From Candidatus Brocadia pituitae (GTDB lineage Bacteria > Planctomycetota > Brocadiia > Brocadiales > Brocadiaceae), in the NCBI GenBank assembly GCA_017347445.1, contig AP021856.1, positions 1,992,613 through 2,056,612 of the forward strand: a DNA stretch of 64,000 nt. Direction: 5' to 3'. Position 1 is the first letter of the stretch. Each line of letters begins with the position of its first letter. Both the position numbers and the translations under genes were made by a program. Below the pieces are notes generated by a model. That model was not told the DNA's origin. It searched no databases and saw only the letters and a list, made by a program, of their open reading frames with translations. This document shows positions 1 through 8,244 of this stretch, one piece after another.

Positions 1-2
1 GA

Positions 3-368
3 ACGATTGGTGTAGATTCTAACGCTATCCATGCAAGATGTATTCGGGGAGGATTTTATTCTTTAATCGGAGAAGATGGTAATGCAATAAAAGATTTTGA
101 ATATGTAAAAAATTATGTTAACGAATTTAAACAATTGTTACAAAAAAATATACCTCCATATTTTTATCAATTTAAAAATTACGAGTATAAATGGTTATTT
201 TTCTGGGAGGCGGCGTTGTTGGTAAAACAAGGTAAAATCAATGATGCTGTAAACTCTCTAAAAAAGGCGTTGGAAATTGATCCAGAACTGAATTGTAATT
301 TAAAAGATTACGCCAATAAATTTGAAGTGTTCAAGACACTACTAAAAGAATATTTAAAAGTTAAGTAG
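3..368 (+). CDS. TPR-like protein, C-terminal fragment (cut by window edge)
   Basis: The frame is open from the first bases of the window to the TAA at 366-368, so this is the C-terminal part (about 121 residues) of a gene starting to the left. Two helix-turn-helix units resemble tetratricopeptide repeats: one around ARCIRGGFYSLIGEDGNAIK and one around LLVKQGKINDAVNSLKKAL followed by EIDPE. TPR proteins are protein-interaction scaffolds; no catalytic motif is visible and the partner cannot be deduced. A TTG at 135 could serve as an internal start, but the frame upstream is clearly coding, so a longer protein is preferred. Base composition is AT-rich compared with the metabolic genes further right. 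Confidence 0.55.
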   Translation, partial: TIGVDSNAIHARCIRGGFYSLIGEDGNAIKDFEYVKNYVNEFKQLLQKNIPPYFYQFKNYEYKWLFFWEAALLVKQGKINDAVNSLKKALEIDPELNCNLKDYANKFEVFKTLLKEYLKVK

Positions 369-396
369 GTTGGGTTGAACAAAGTGAAACCCAACA
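366..396. repeat. GTTGGGTT-type palindromic repeat, short copy
   Basis: Right after the TPR-like stop codon, GGTTGGGTTGAAC is followed by GTGAAACCCAAC, an imperfect hairpin. The same motif pair occurs in longer form at 36609-36700. It may act as a terminator for the upstream gene. Confidence 0.5.
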
Positions 397-431
397 TTTC
401 TTTGTGTTCATAACAAATTGGAAGACAAACC

Positions 432-656
432 ATGAAAATAGCCCCAAGAATCAGTGTTGATGAGAAAGTACGGTTTGGCAAACCAGTCGTTACCGGCACC
501 CGTGTTCCTGTAGATCTAATACTTGGTAAACTGGCAGGAGGGATGACTTACGAAGAAGTTATGGCTGAGTATGAGATTACCCGGGAAGATATATTAGCAG
601 TTCTCGATTACGCAGCCAAGACTTTGTCAAGTGAAGAAATACGGGCAGTAAGTTAA
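432..656 (+). CDS. DUF433 family protein (probable antitoxin)
   Basis: A 74-residue protein with the DUF433 pattern: ISVDEKVRFGKPVVTGTRVPV near the N-terminus, then a helical part (GMTYEEVMAEYEITREDILAVLDYA). DUF433 proteins are small winged-helix-like proteins usually encoded just before a DUF5615 PIN-like protein, and the pair is regarded as a toxin-antitoxin module. Here the DUF5615 gene starts one base after this stop codon, so the two are almost certainly co-translated. A second DUF433/DUF5615 pair lies at 36017-36603. The antitoxin and DNA-binding roles are inferred from family context. Confidence 0.85.
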   Translation: MKIAPRISVDEKVRFGKPVVTGTRVPVDLILGKLAGGMTYEEVMAEYEITREDILAVLDYAAKTLSSEEIRAVS

Positions 657-657
657 C

Positions 658-1020
658 ATGCCAAAGTTTGTAGTCGATGAAGATATGCCACGCTCTACTG
701 TTGAAGCTCTCAAAGGCTGTGGTTACGAAGCCAAAGATATCAGAGATTACGGACTTCGTGGTGCCGAAGATGAAGAGATTTACCAATTTGCCCAGAACGA
801 TCAGGCAGTGCTTATTACCGGTGATATGGGTTTTGGCAATATACTGCATTTTCCAATAGGATGTCATTTTGGTATCGTTATTGTACACTTTCCGAACGTA
901 ATGACTCCTAATGAGATAAATCGTCAACTGGTGGAAAGATTTACTGAATTTACAGAGGATGATTTTAAGGGCAATTTGATTATAATAGAACCGGGCAAGG
1001 TGCGGATTAGAAAAGTGTAA
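658..1020 (+). CDS. DUF5615 PIN-like protein (probable toxin)
   Basis: A 120-residue protein of the DUF5615 family, which has a PIN-like nuclease fold. Acidic residues typical of the family are visible: VDEDMP at the N-terminus, a central AEDEEIYQFAQ helix and the strand VLITGDMGFGNI (TxDxxF-like). PIN-like toxins cleave RNA with metal bound by such acidic residues; activity is not proven for this subfamily. The gene is separated from the DUF433 gene by one base, as expected for a toxin-antitoxin operon. The start is the ATG immediately after that gap. Confidence 0.85.
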   Translation: MPKFVVDEDMPRSTVEALKGCGYEAKDIRDYGLRGAEDEEIYQFAQNDQAVLITGDMGFGNILHFPIGCHFGIVIVHFPNVMTPNEINRQLVERFTEFTEDDFKGNLIIIEPGKVRIRKV

Positions 1021-1162
1021 ATTTATTTAGAGGCTCTATAACATCGTTAAATATCGGCACAATCATGGTAAAGAGAAGCTGCAATAAAATCATTTTCGTT
1101 GAATTGATTTGGGAAAGCAGAATCATTCAACAAAAACACTTCTATTTGTTTCTAGCTAAGAG

Positions 1163-1381
1163 ATGGCGAAAAACAAATTGACCCAATATAAAATATACAG
1201 GCTAACGGACGTCAAACAGCAAGAGGCGGATGCTTTGAGGTATTGGGCATCAAAATCTATAAAGAAAAAAATTGATGCGATGGAACAGATCGTCGAGAAC
1301 TTTTATGAGTTGCAAGGAATGAATCCGCATGAGCAGCGATTACAGAGAGTTCTTAACATTGTTAAGCTGTCACAAAGTTAA
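1163..1381 (+). CDS. Small partner protein of the downstream nucleotidyltransferase
   Basis: A 72-residue basic, helical protein beginning MAKNKLTQYKIYRLTDVKQQ. It overlaps the next gene by 53 bases in another frame, an arrangement often seen where a small protein precedes a nucleotidyltransferase of the AbiEii/DUF6036 type. No domain is recognised beyond that. The role (antitoxin or substrate adaptor) is inferred from the coupling. The alternative is that the short frame is only a remnant, but the ATG and the tight overlap argue for a real gene. Confidence 0.6.
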   Translation: MAKNKLTQYKIYRLTDVKQQEADALRYWASKSIKKKIDAMEQIVENFYELQGMNPHEQRLQRVLNIVKLSQS

Positions 1382-1790
1382 GTATGTGATCGTCGGCGCC
1401 CATGCAGTAGCTGCGCATTCAAGGCCGAGGGCAACGGGAGATTTGGATGTTTTAGTAGAAATATCAAAGGATAATGCGGAGAAGATTATTGCCGTATTGA
1501 AAGAGTTTGGGTTTGGTTCTTTCGATTTAAGTGTTGATGATTTTTGTAAACCTGGATTTGTAATTCAGCTTGGTTATGAGCCCAATAGAATTGACATATT
1601 AACTTCCATTACCGGAGTAAGCTGGGCAGAAATCTGGGAAAACAAAACGAGGGGTATTTTTGGAAGCGCTAATATTCCCGTATATTTCATTGGGAAAAAG
1701 CAATTGATAAAAAATAAAATGGCAACAGGAAGAGATCAAGATTTGATAGATGTGAGAAGACTAAAGGGCGTCAAAAAGAAAAAAAAATAA
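1329..1790 (+). CDS. Nucleotidyltransferase-fold protein (AbiEii/DUF6036-like, toxin-like)
   Basis: A 153-residue protein with a minimal nucleotidyltransferase core: VIVGAHAVAAHSRPRATGDL followed by DVLVE, where the spaced aspartates (DLD) would bind metal-NTP. The length and pattern fit the AbiEii/DUF6036 group, whose members transfer nucleotides to targets and act as toxins or in phage abortive infection. The C-terminus is a lysine run (KKKKK). It starts at the ATG inside the upstream small gene, and the radical SAM gene follows after 5 bases. Function is inferred from the fold and context. Confidence 0.75.
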   Translation: MSSDYREFLTLLSCHKVKYVIVGAHAVAAHSRPRATGDLDVLVEISKDNAEKIIAVLKEFGFGSFDLSVDDFCKPGFVIQLGYEPNRIDILTSITGVSWAEIWENKTRGIFGSANIPVYFIGKKQLIKNKMATGRDQDLIDVRRLKGVKKKKK

Positions 1791-1795
1791 CTATT

Positions 1796-3217
1796 ATGAA
1801 AATTACCTTTCTCGTACCACCCCCCATTAACGCAAAGATACCTGAGCGGGTTGCAGGATGCGCCTATCTGCTTTATTATGTGCCCAACATTTTTTTGCTG
1901 AGCGCTGCGGCAGTGCTGGAGAAAGCAGGATTTGAAGTCAAATACATCGAAACCACAATTAAGAAATGGGATCGGGGGCATTTCCTGTCATTTTTGAGAG
2001 AAGACCTGAGCGATGTTTATTGTTTTTATTCTGTCAACCTCTCCCAAAATACTGATTTACAAGCGCTCAAAGATATTCGTGAGATCCGGGGGGATGTACC
2101 AATTATCTTTTTCGGACCTGCACCATCTGACAGGCCAGCAGAGTTTGTAGTTGATGATTACGCTTATGTTGTCAGGGGTGAACCCGAATATACGATGCTT
2201 GAGTTAACAAAGGCATTGGAGAAGAACTCGGCTCTGTACGGTATAAAAAGCGTTTCTTTCAGAAAAAACGGCTCAATCCTGAATAATGCCAACAGAGAAC
2301 CGATAGAAGACCTGGATGCATTGCCTTTTCCCGCCCGACATCTTCTGGAAGAAAGGGATGTCTATTACAACCCCAAGCTGGGAAAACGACCTTTTACGGC
2401 TGTTTGCACATCACGGGGTTGTTCGTACCGGTGTATCTATTGCGTCCCATCTTCTCTGAGCTTTTCTCGTGAACTTGAATACAAACACCATGTTGGCAAG
2501 AAACCACCGGTAAGAAAGAGATCGCCTGAAAATATTATCGAAGAATTCAAGTTGCTTAAATCGCAGGGATACAATGCCGTAAACGTGCAGGATGACCAGT
2601 TTGTATGGGGAGAGGAACGGACGATAAAAATTTGCGAAGGTATCAGAGACCTTGACATGGTGTGGGGCTGTTCTGCACGGTCAGATCATCTGACCGAACC
2701 CGTTGTGAAGGCCATGGCAGCGGCACATTGTAAGTTTATTGATCTCGGGGTTGAATCTTTTAACCAGGAGATATTAGATTACGTAAAGAAGGATATTGAG
2801 GTGAAAAAAAATGAAGAGGCCATCAACCTGGTGAAAAAATACGGCATATCGGCCAAGATCAATATTATGTTTGGTGCATCACCATTGGAAACCATGGCCA
2901 CGATTCAGAAGAATAGGGAAGAGGTCAAACGATTGAAGGTAGATCAGGTGATGTATAATATTGCCAACCCCTTTCCGGGGACAGAATTTTATAAAATTGC
3001 TAAGGAAAGTAAATTGTTTGTTTATGGAGATTATAAGCCTGTCAACGTGGCAAAGGAGGCGAACATTGCCTATCCTCACCTTGGCAAGACAGAGCTTGAA
3101 AATGCCGTACGGCGTGCGAATTTTGAGTTCTTTTTGACTCCCCGGTTTATCCTGAAAAACATACGGCGACTGGGTTCCCTGGATTCCATGAAGGCCATGT
3201 TCAGAAAACTATTTTAG
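1796..3217 (+). CDS. Radical SAM protein with N-terminal cobalamin-binding-like domain
   Basis: A 473-residue protein. Residues 1-150 look like the Rossmann-type B12-binding domain of B12-dependent radical SAM enzymes, although no DxHxxG cobalamin-ligand motif is visible. The radical SAM cluster motif CSYRCIYC (C209, C213, C216; CxxxCxxC) follows, with conserved downstream segments such as INIMFGAS. Enzymes of this layout carry out methylations or rearrangements on lipids, sugars or cofactors. The next gene is a glycosyltransferase, which hints at cell-envelope or glycolipid work, but the substrate cannot be read from the sequence. Confidence 0.85.
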   Translation: MKITFLVPPPINAKIPERVAGCAYLLYYVPNIFLLSAAAVLEKAGFEVKYIETTIKKWDRGHFLSFLREDLSDVYCFYSVNLSQNTDLQALKDIREIRGDVPIIFFGPAPSDRPAEFVVDDYAYVVRGEPEYTMLELTKALEKNSALYGIKSVSFRKNGSILNNANREPIEDLDALPFPARHLLEERDVYYNPKLGKRPFTAVCTSRGCSYRCIYCVPSSLSFSRELEYKHHVGKKPPVRKRSPENIIEEFKLLKSQGYNAVNVQDDQFVWGEERTIKICEGIRDLDMVWGCSARSDHLTEPVVKAMAAAHCKFIDLGVESFNQEILDYVKKDIEVKKNEEAINLVKKYGISAKINIMFGASPLETMATIQKNREEVKRLKVDQVMYNIANPFPGTEFYKIAKESKLFVYGDYKPVNVAKEANIAYPHLGKTELENAVRRANFEFFLTPRFILKNIRRLGSLDSMKAMFRKLF

Positions 3218-3381
3218 AGACAGAATTTTATGTGCTGCCACTCACAAAAGGGTAAAAATACTCACCGTTCCCTGCATTACTCTCATCAAGTGAAGGGCAT
3301 CTTATGTTTTTTAGACAGCCTTAATGATGATGGAGAAAACCTTCCTCTTCCCTTGTATGAGAGGGTGAGGGGAATTTTCTG

Positions 3382-4437
3382 ATGAAATTTTCCATCCTTG
3401 TTCCTGCATACAACGAGGAACAATCCATTGCATCATGTCTCAATTCCATTACTTCGCTTGCCTTCCACGACAAGGAGATTATTGTTATTGATGACGCTTC
3501 AACTGATCGCACCACGCAGGTCGTTGAGAGATTTCTCGGTAAAGGGGTGATTCTGGTCCGGCGGGAAAAGAATGGTGGCAGGGCGGCGGCCCTGAACTCA
3601 GGATTTCAAACGGCGCAGGGTGATGTTGTGATAACAACAGATGCCGATACGGTCGTGCCTTCTGACTGGCTGGACCGGTATGCTGCATGCTTTAAACAGC
3701 GCGGAGTTATAGCGGCAGGGGGGGCATATGAAGCCTCTAATAAGGATAACGCGTTGGCGCATGCAACCAGCATTTTGGACCAAATCCTGAATGGCGTCTT
3801 TAAGAAATCGCTTGTTCCCAATATGCTGTCTGGTGTAAATTCGGCCATTCGAAGAGAGGCGCTATTAGATTTAGGCGGGTTTAACGAAAATTCATGGTGG
3901 AGTGAAGATTCTGAGTTGGGCTGGAAATTGCAGAAGATGGGGAAGGTTGTTTATGATGCTGGCAATATGGTAAAAACCCAGTATCCTGATACCTGGTCAG
4001 GCATCTGGAACCGGAAGTTTTATTGGGGATACGCAATGGGGTTAAAATTCCGTGAGCACATGCCGTTCAGGATAAAATTGTGGCTGCGTCCCGTGATCTT
4101 TGCAATACTTTTTATCAGCCTTCTGGCATTTCTCGTGACGATGCCTTTGGGTTTGCATATCTGTTTTGTACCCGGTATCATATTTTTCATCGTATGCTGT
4201 TCATTAACGATTGTGTATGTTCCGTTCGGTATGATCGTCATGGCAAGGGATGGAAATGGTATCTCATGGAAAACATCCTTTCTCCTGGCAATTTTACCTC
4301 TTGTGCGCGAGTTTGCCTATGTGTGCGGCATGTGTCTTGGTTTTTGTAAAGGAAGGGTAGGTTCAATAAAGCCTTCATGGAAGGAGCATATAAACCACAG
4401 AGGCACAGAGATTACAGAGAAAAAACATTATGTATAA
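3382..4437 (+). CDS. Membrane-anchored family 2 glycosyltransferase
   Basis: A 351-residue GT2 enzyme. The GT-A core shows FSILVPAYNEEQSIASCL at the N-terminus, VIDDASTDRT, the DxD-like TTDADT and an ED pair in WWSEDSELGW. Two or three hydrophobic segments at roughly residues 230-295 anchor it in the membrane. It should move a sugar from a nucleotide sugar to a lipid or glycan on the cytoplasmic face. A GAGGGG ribosome site lies upstream of the ATG. The last residues (NHRGTEITEKKHYV) are encoded by a repeat of the kind that borders the GxxExxY gene, so the native C-terminus may have been altered. Confidence 0.85.
   Translation: MKFSILVPAYNEEQSIASCLNSITSLAFHDKEIIVIDDASTDRTTQVVERFLGKGVILVRREKNGGRAAALNSGFQTAQGDVVITTDADTVVPSDWLDRYAACFKQRGVIAAGGAYEASNKDNALAHATSILDQILNGVFKKSLVPNMLSGVNSAIRREALLDLGGFNENSWWSEDSELGWKLQKMGKVVYDAGNMVKTQYPDTWSGIWNRKFYWGYAMGLKFREHMPFRIKLWLRPVIFAILFISLLAFLVTMPLGLHICFVPGIIFFIVCCSLTIVYVPFGMIVMARDGNGISWKTSFLLAILPLVREFAYVCGMCLGFCKGRVGSIKPSWKEHINHRGTEITEKKHYV
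4395..4420. repeat. Solo CCACAGAGG-type repeat at the 3' end of the glycosyltransferase gene
   Basis: CCACAGAGGCACAGAGATTA and the adjoining CAGAGA are built of about 9-base (N)CAGAG units, like the ends flanking the GxxExxY gene at 12837-13259. It is read as the last codons of the glycosyltransferase. Confidence 0.55.
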
Positions 4438-4476
4438 GATGAACGGCTGTTCGCCTTACTTTACAAAGGACGACTT

Positions 4477-5556
4477 ATGGCAAAGAAAACAAAAAAAATA
4501 ACAAAGGGGCTTTCTTACCGGGATGCCGGAGTTGATATTGACACAAAAGGTCAGTTTACAACGGATATTTATTCAAAAATGCAAACGACCTTTGGTCCAC
4601 GAGTAATCGAAAATCCGGATGGGTTTGGTGGATTATTTGCTTTAAACACCCGGCTGAAAAAATATTGTCAGCCCGTGCTTGTTTCTTCTACTGATGGAGT
4701 GGGCACAAAGCTGAAAATTGCCTTTATGATGGATAAACACGACACCATCGGGATTGATCTTGTGGCCATGTGTGTTAATGATATTATCGTATTGGGAGCA
4801 GAACCCCTGTTTCTCCTCGATTATCTGGCAAGCAGCAAGATTGTGCCGAAGGTACTTCATGATGTACTGGATGGTATTGTAGAAGGTTGTCGCCAGGCAG
4901 GGTGCGCCCTCATTGGTGGTGAAACACCGGAGATGCCGGGGTTTTACCACGAAGGTGAATATGATATCGCCGGTTTTGTGGTGGGCGTTGTTGAAAAGGA
5001 CAAAGTTATCAAGGGGAACACGATAAAACCCGGTGACAGAGTAATTGGTTTACGTTCGAACGGAGTCCATAGCAACGGATTTTCTCTGGTGAGAAAGGTC
5101 TTCTTCGACGAGGCAAAGATGCGGATATCGCAGAGCCTGAACCAGTATGGGTTGAATACAACCCTGGGGGCGGAATTGATTAAACCAACCCGGATCTATG
5201 TGAGATCGATTTTGCACCTGTTAAACAGATACAAAACTCAGAAGATAATAAAGGGGATGGCGCATGTTACCGGGGGTGGGCTACCGGATAATATACCCCG
5301 AATCTTACCGGAAGGCTGTGCTGTTCAACTGGAAAGAGACAGATGGGATGTTCCGGAGATATTCAAAATCATTCAGAACGTGGGCAACATTGATCAGCAG
5401 GAAATGTTTCATGTGTTTAATATGGGTATTGGCATGGTGCTGATCGTATCCAAATCTGATGTGGAAACCGTCTTAAGTGACCTGAAACGCGTAAAAGAAC
5501 CGGGGACAGTTATTGGGGAAGTTGTAAAAGGGGACAGGGTGGTGCATATTAATTGA
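4477..5556 (+). CDS. purM: Phosphoribosylformylglycinamidine cyclo-ligase (AIR synthetase)
   Basis: A 359-residue protein of normal PurM length. It catalyses ATP-dependent closure of FGAM to aminoimidazole ribonucleotide, step five of de novo purine synthesis, in the cytoplasm. Signature segments are SYRDAGVDIDT, VSSTDGVGTKLKIAF, the metal/ATP region GIDLVAMCVNDI, IGGETPEMPGFY and the C-terminal VTGGGLPDNIPRILP. The start ATG follows AAAGGA. It is transcribed in the same direction as the glycosyltransferase with a 39-base gap. No other pur gene is in the window. Confidence 0.97.
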   Translation: MAKKTKKITKGLSYRDAGVDIDTKGQFTTDIYSKMQTTFGPRVIENPDGFGGLFALNTRLKKYCQPVLVSSTDGVGTKLKIAFMMDKHDTIGIDLVAMCVNDIIVLGAEPLFLLDYLASSKIVPKVLHDVLDGIVEGCRQAGCALIGGETPEMPGFYHEGEYDIAGFVVGVVEKDKVIKGNTIKPGDRVIGLRSNGVHSNGFSLVRKVFFDEAKMRISQSLNQYGLNTTLGAELIKPTRIYVRSILHLLNRYKTQKIIKGMAHVTGGGLPDNIPRILPEGCAVQLERDRWDVPEIFKIIQNVGNIDQQEMFHVFNMGIGMVLIVSKSDVETVLSDLKRVKEPGTVIGEVVKGDRVVHIN

Positions 5557-5629
5557 GGAATTATGTGTAATATCCCATGATTATGAACAAGCATATTTCA
5601 GCGGCAACTGACACTCCAGATGAATGAGA

Positions 5630-5735
5630 TTGGGTTTTAAAAGACAAAAACCCAACGACTTTTTACCCACCATAAATCCCCTCCCAAGAGGGAACTTCCC
5701 AAATTCCCCTCTTGAGAGGGGCAAGGGGTGTGTTT
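5630..5735. repeat. Dispersed palindromic repeat of about 105 bp, copy 1
   Basis: Contains CCCCTCCCAAGAGGG and CCCCTCTTGAGAGGGG. Its reverse complement matches 48621-48725 closely over the whole length, including the shared GTCGTTGGGTTTTTG segment. A shorter relative lies at 26720-26797. It sits between convergent purM and nrfA, where its hairpins could act as a terminator. Confidence 0.8.
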
Positions 5736-5807
5736 ATTCATAAGATTAACAAAAAAATTGAAATTCCTATACGTCAGGGTAAATATTGTTTCTCTGCCAT
5801 CTGGTCT

Positions 5808-7262
5808 TTATGGTCTGCCTTTTGTCGTTGCCAGGGTCTGTAATTTTAGAATTTCAAGCTGCCCCTGACGTGCACAATCGATTGCCTCACCCAGAATACG
5901 GACTGCTTCCTGTGGGGCATGAAAGCCCATTGAATTTTCTGCCGCTACAAAGTCCAGCCGCCACTGGGCCTTACGGTGAAAGGATTGTGCGCCTTTCAAT
6001 TGTTCGGCAGGTATTCCCAATTCCTGCGCACGCTGCAAATCGTGAATGAGATCAACAACCGCAACCTCGGCACGACTCATCAAGTCCCTGGTATTGTCCT
6101 GAATCAATGCAATACGCGCATTGAGTTCCGCTTCGGGGATATGATGGCAGGTTTGACATGCATTGGAAATATTGAATAACGGACTCCGTACGTGGTGGTC
6201 GCTGATTTTTATTGCGCCTTCACGCTTGTAGGGCATGTGACAATCCGCGCATGATACGCCGCTGCGGGCATGGATTCCCTGACTCCACATTTCAAACTCC
6301 GGGTGCTGTGCTTTGAGCACGGGCGCACCGCTGGTTTTATGTGTCCAGTCTTTAAAGCCCAGTTCATCATAATAGCCCTCGATCTGGTCTACCTTCATGC
6401 CTTTGTGCCAGGAATACGTTACGAGTTTACCGTCGCCTTTAAAGTAATACTCCACGTGGCATTGGCCGCAGACAAACGAGCGCATCTCCTGTCGTGTTGC
6501 CATCGCATTGACATCATACTCACCTTTACGCCCGTTTTTACGCCATCGTTCAATGCTGGGTAAATGAGGCAGGGGATTATTGGAGCTGGCGAGCGCCTGA
6601 ATTGCCTTAAGAAAGGCAGGCCGGGTAACGCGTAATTGCAAGGTGTCCGGGTCATGACAATCTACGCATGATATCGGATGGGAGACCATCTTGCGGGCAT
6701 CACTATATGGCATGGCACAGACGATTTCAAAACCTTTCATGATTTGTTCCTGCCGGTGCGCTTCATCTGCTGGTATACCGGCCTTCATGCCTGCCTCGCG
6801 ATAGGCAGGCATGACTGATGCATGACAGTGGAGACATGCTCCGGGTTGTTTAACGATTTTGATGCGTTCCGTTATGTCCTGATCTGACAGCATATAGGCA
6901 TGGCCGCGGTCTTCCCGATAATCCACACCGAAGGCGTATCCCTGAAAGATCTCACGCCAGTGTGGATATTCTTCGAGCCTGTTGAAGGCTTCACTTCCGC
7001 CATGTCTGGTACGTTCGGTATCGACGGTCCGGCGATATCCATCGTATTGGCGCGGATAATTATTCCCCCAGACAACAGGGTCGATGGTATCTTCAGTTAC
7101 TTCCACCACCCGAAACACGTGTTGCTTCGCCTCATCCTTCCGTTGCATGACATTTTTTAACAGAAAAATAACACCCACCGTTGCCGCAGCAACCACAAGG
7201 GTTGTGATGATACAGATAATCGTTGTCCGGTAACGAAAATGAGCCGGTGGTTGATGATTCAT
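5808..7262 (-). CDS. nrfA: Pentaheme cytochrome c nitrite reductase NrfA, CxxCH active-site variant
   Basis: A 484-residue protein with an N-terminal membrane segment (about residues 12-35) and five c-heme sites: CLHCH 143-147, CVDCH 199-203, CGQCH 265-269, CADCH 338-342, CQTCH 369-373. The NrfA landmarks CGQCHVEYYF (third heme, Tyr/Glu region), KGMKVDQIEGYYDE and AQHPEFEMWSQGIH are present. NrfA reduces nitrite to ammonium with six electrons in the periplasm. In the classical enzyme the first, catalytic heme is CxxCK; here it is CxxCH. It lies 19 bases downstream of nrfH, forming an nrfHA operon. In an anammox context it could supply ammonium from nitrite. Confidence 0.93.
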   Translation of the reverse strand: MNHQPPAHFRYRTTIICIITTLVVAAATVGVIFLLKNVMQRKDEAKQHVFRVVEVTEDTIDPVVWGNNYPRQYDGYRRTVDTERTRHGGSEAFNRLEEYPHWREIFQGYAFGVDYREDRGHAYMLSDQDITERIKIVKQPGACLHCHASVMPAYREAGMKAGIPADEAHRQEQIMKGFEIVCAMPYSDARKMVSHPISCVDCHDPDTLQLRVTRPAFLKAIQALASSNNPLPHLPSIERWRKNGRKGEYDVNAMATRQEMRSFVCGQCHVEYYFKGDGKLVTYSWHKGMKVDQIEGYYDELGFKDWTHKTSGAPVLKAQHPEFEMWSQGIHARSGVSCADCHMPYKREGAIKISDHHVRSPLFNISNACQTCHHIPEAELNARIALIQDNTRDLMSRAEVAVVDLIHDLQRAQELGIPAEQLKGAQSFHRKAQWRLDFVAAENSMGFHAPQEAVRILGEAIDCARQGQLEILKLQTLATTKGRP

Positions 7263-7281
7263 TGCTTTATATCTCCTCTAT

Positions 7282-7752
7282 CTAGCGTGCCGGACCGTGA
7301 CCGACGCGACTGTGACAATGGATACAATCCAGCATTTGCTGATCATTGCCCGGATGGGTAGCAATCTCGCTAACAAATGCTTCATGACAGTACAAACAAT
7401 TCCTTTGCAATACAACTCGATTCTCAGGCAGCATACGAATTGGTTCACTGAAATCCTGCAGGGTAAAACCCTTCGAATGCCAGAAGCCATTTTTAAGTTT
7501 GGTAACATATTTAGAGAAAAACTCATGGGGTATATGACAATCATTGCAGGTTGCTACCGAGTGATGACTTGCCTTTTGCCATCCATCGTACTGTTCACGC
7601 ATGATATGGCAGTTAACGCATGCCTTCGGTTCATTGGACAGATAGGATGCCCCATTTGCATAATAAAATGTGTAACCACATAAACCGATAAATATCCCCA
7701 TACAACAAGAGAGGCATAGGACAAGAAAATGTAAGCCCTGCAAATTTCGCAT
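7282..7752 (-). CDS. nrfH: Tetraheme quinol dehydrogenase NrfH
   Basis: A 156-residue NapC/NrfH-family protein: one N-terminal membrane helix (residues 8-30) and four heme sites, CVNCH 45-49, CNDCH 69-73, CLYCH 119-123 and CIHCH 143-147. The segment YLSNEPKACVNCHIMREQYD is typical of NrfH. It oxidises quinol in the membrane and passes electrons to NrfA, encoded next. The length matches the family. Start is the ATG at 7752; no strong ribosome site is visible. Confidence 0.93.
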   Translation of the reverse strand: MRNLQGLHFLVLCLSCCMGIFIGLCGYTFYYANGASYLSNEPKACVNCHIMREQYDGWQKASHHSVATCNDCHIPHEFFSKYVTKLKNGFWHSKGFTLQDFSEPIRMLPENRVVLQRNCLYCHEAFVSEIATHPGNDQQMLDCIHCHSRVGHGPAR

Positions 7753-7823
7753 CTTTGACCACGTTTATGAAACAGGTGTGAATGGACCGGATTTTTACAA
7801 TGTACAACTATTAACTCTTTTTT

Positions 7824-8244
7824 TCATAAAAACGCAAGAATATTTTTTGATAGGTTTAACATCTCAATTGCATTTTTAACCGACTTTCCTGCATGGCAAT
7901 TGTTGAACATGACTATAGTCTTGCTGGTGATGCTGGATACCTGCTTGATACCGGACACAAATGACTTCAATTCTTCTGGTGTGTAAAGATAGTCGTACCG
8001 TTCTGCTACCGAGGCATCAAACCAATTCGTATTCCTGCCATGAAACCTGAAGTATCCCAGCTTGGTCGTTGCCTTTGGATTATAAGGCATAAGACCCTTG
8101 AGTTTGGGTTCATCCACGATGCAGTATCCAATGTGGTTTTCTTTCAGAAACGCCAAACTTCTTTCGTCGTGCCAGTAGCAATTTCTGAACTCTACTACCA
8201 ACGGAACATCTTTTAATCTCTCTTTGAACGCCAGAAGATATATA
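7824..8244 (-). pseudogene. DUF72 family protein, 5' end lost to an IS630 insertion
   Basis: The C-terminal part of a DUF72 protein (YecE-like TIM-barrel family of unknown function): VPLVVEFRNCYWHDE, YFRFHGRNTNW, ERYDYLYTPEELK and IVMFNNCHAGKSVKNA are all family landmarks. About the first 100 residues are missing. The open frame extends to 8267, but its first residues are encoded by the terminal repeat of the IS630 element, whose left end is at 8245. The missing N-terminal half is not recognisable on the far side of the element, so insertion was probably accompanied by deletion. Confidence 0.85.
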
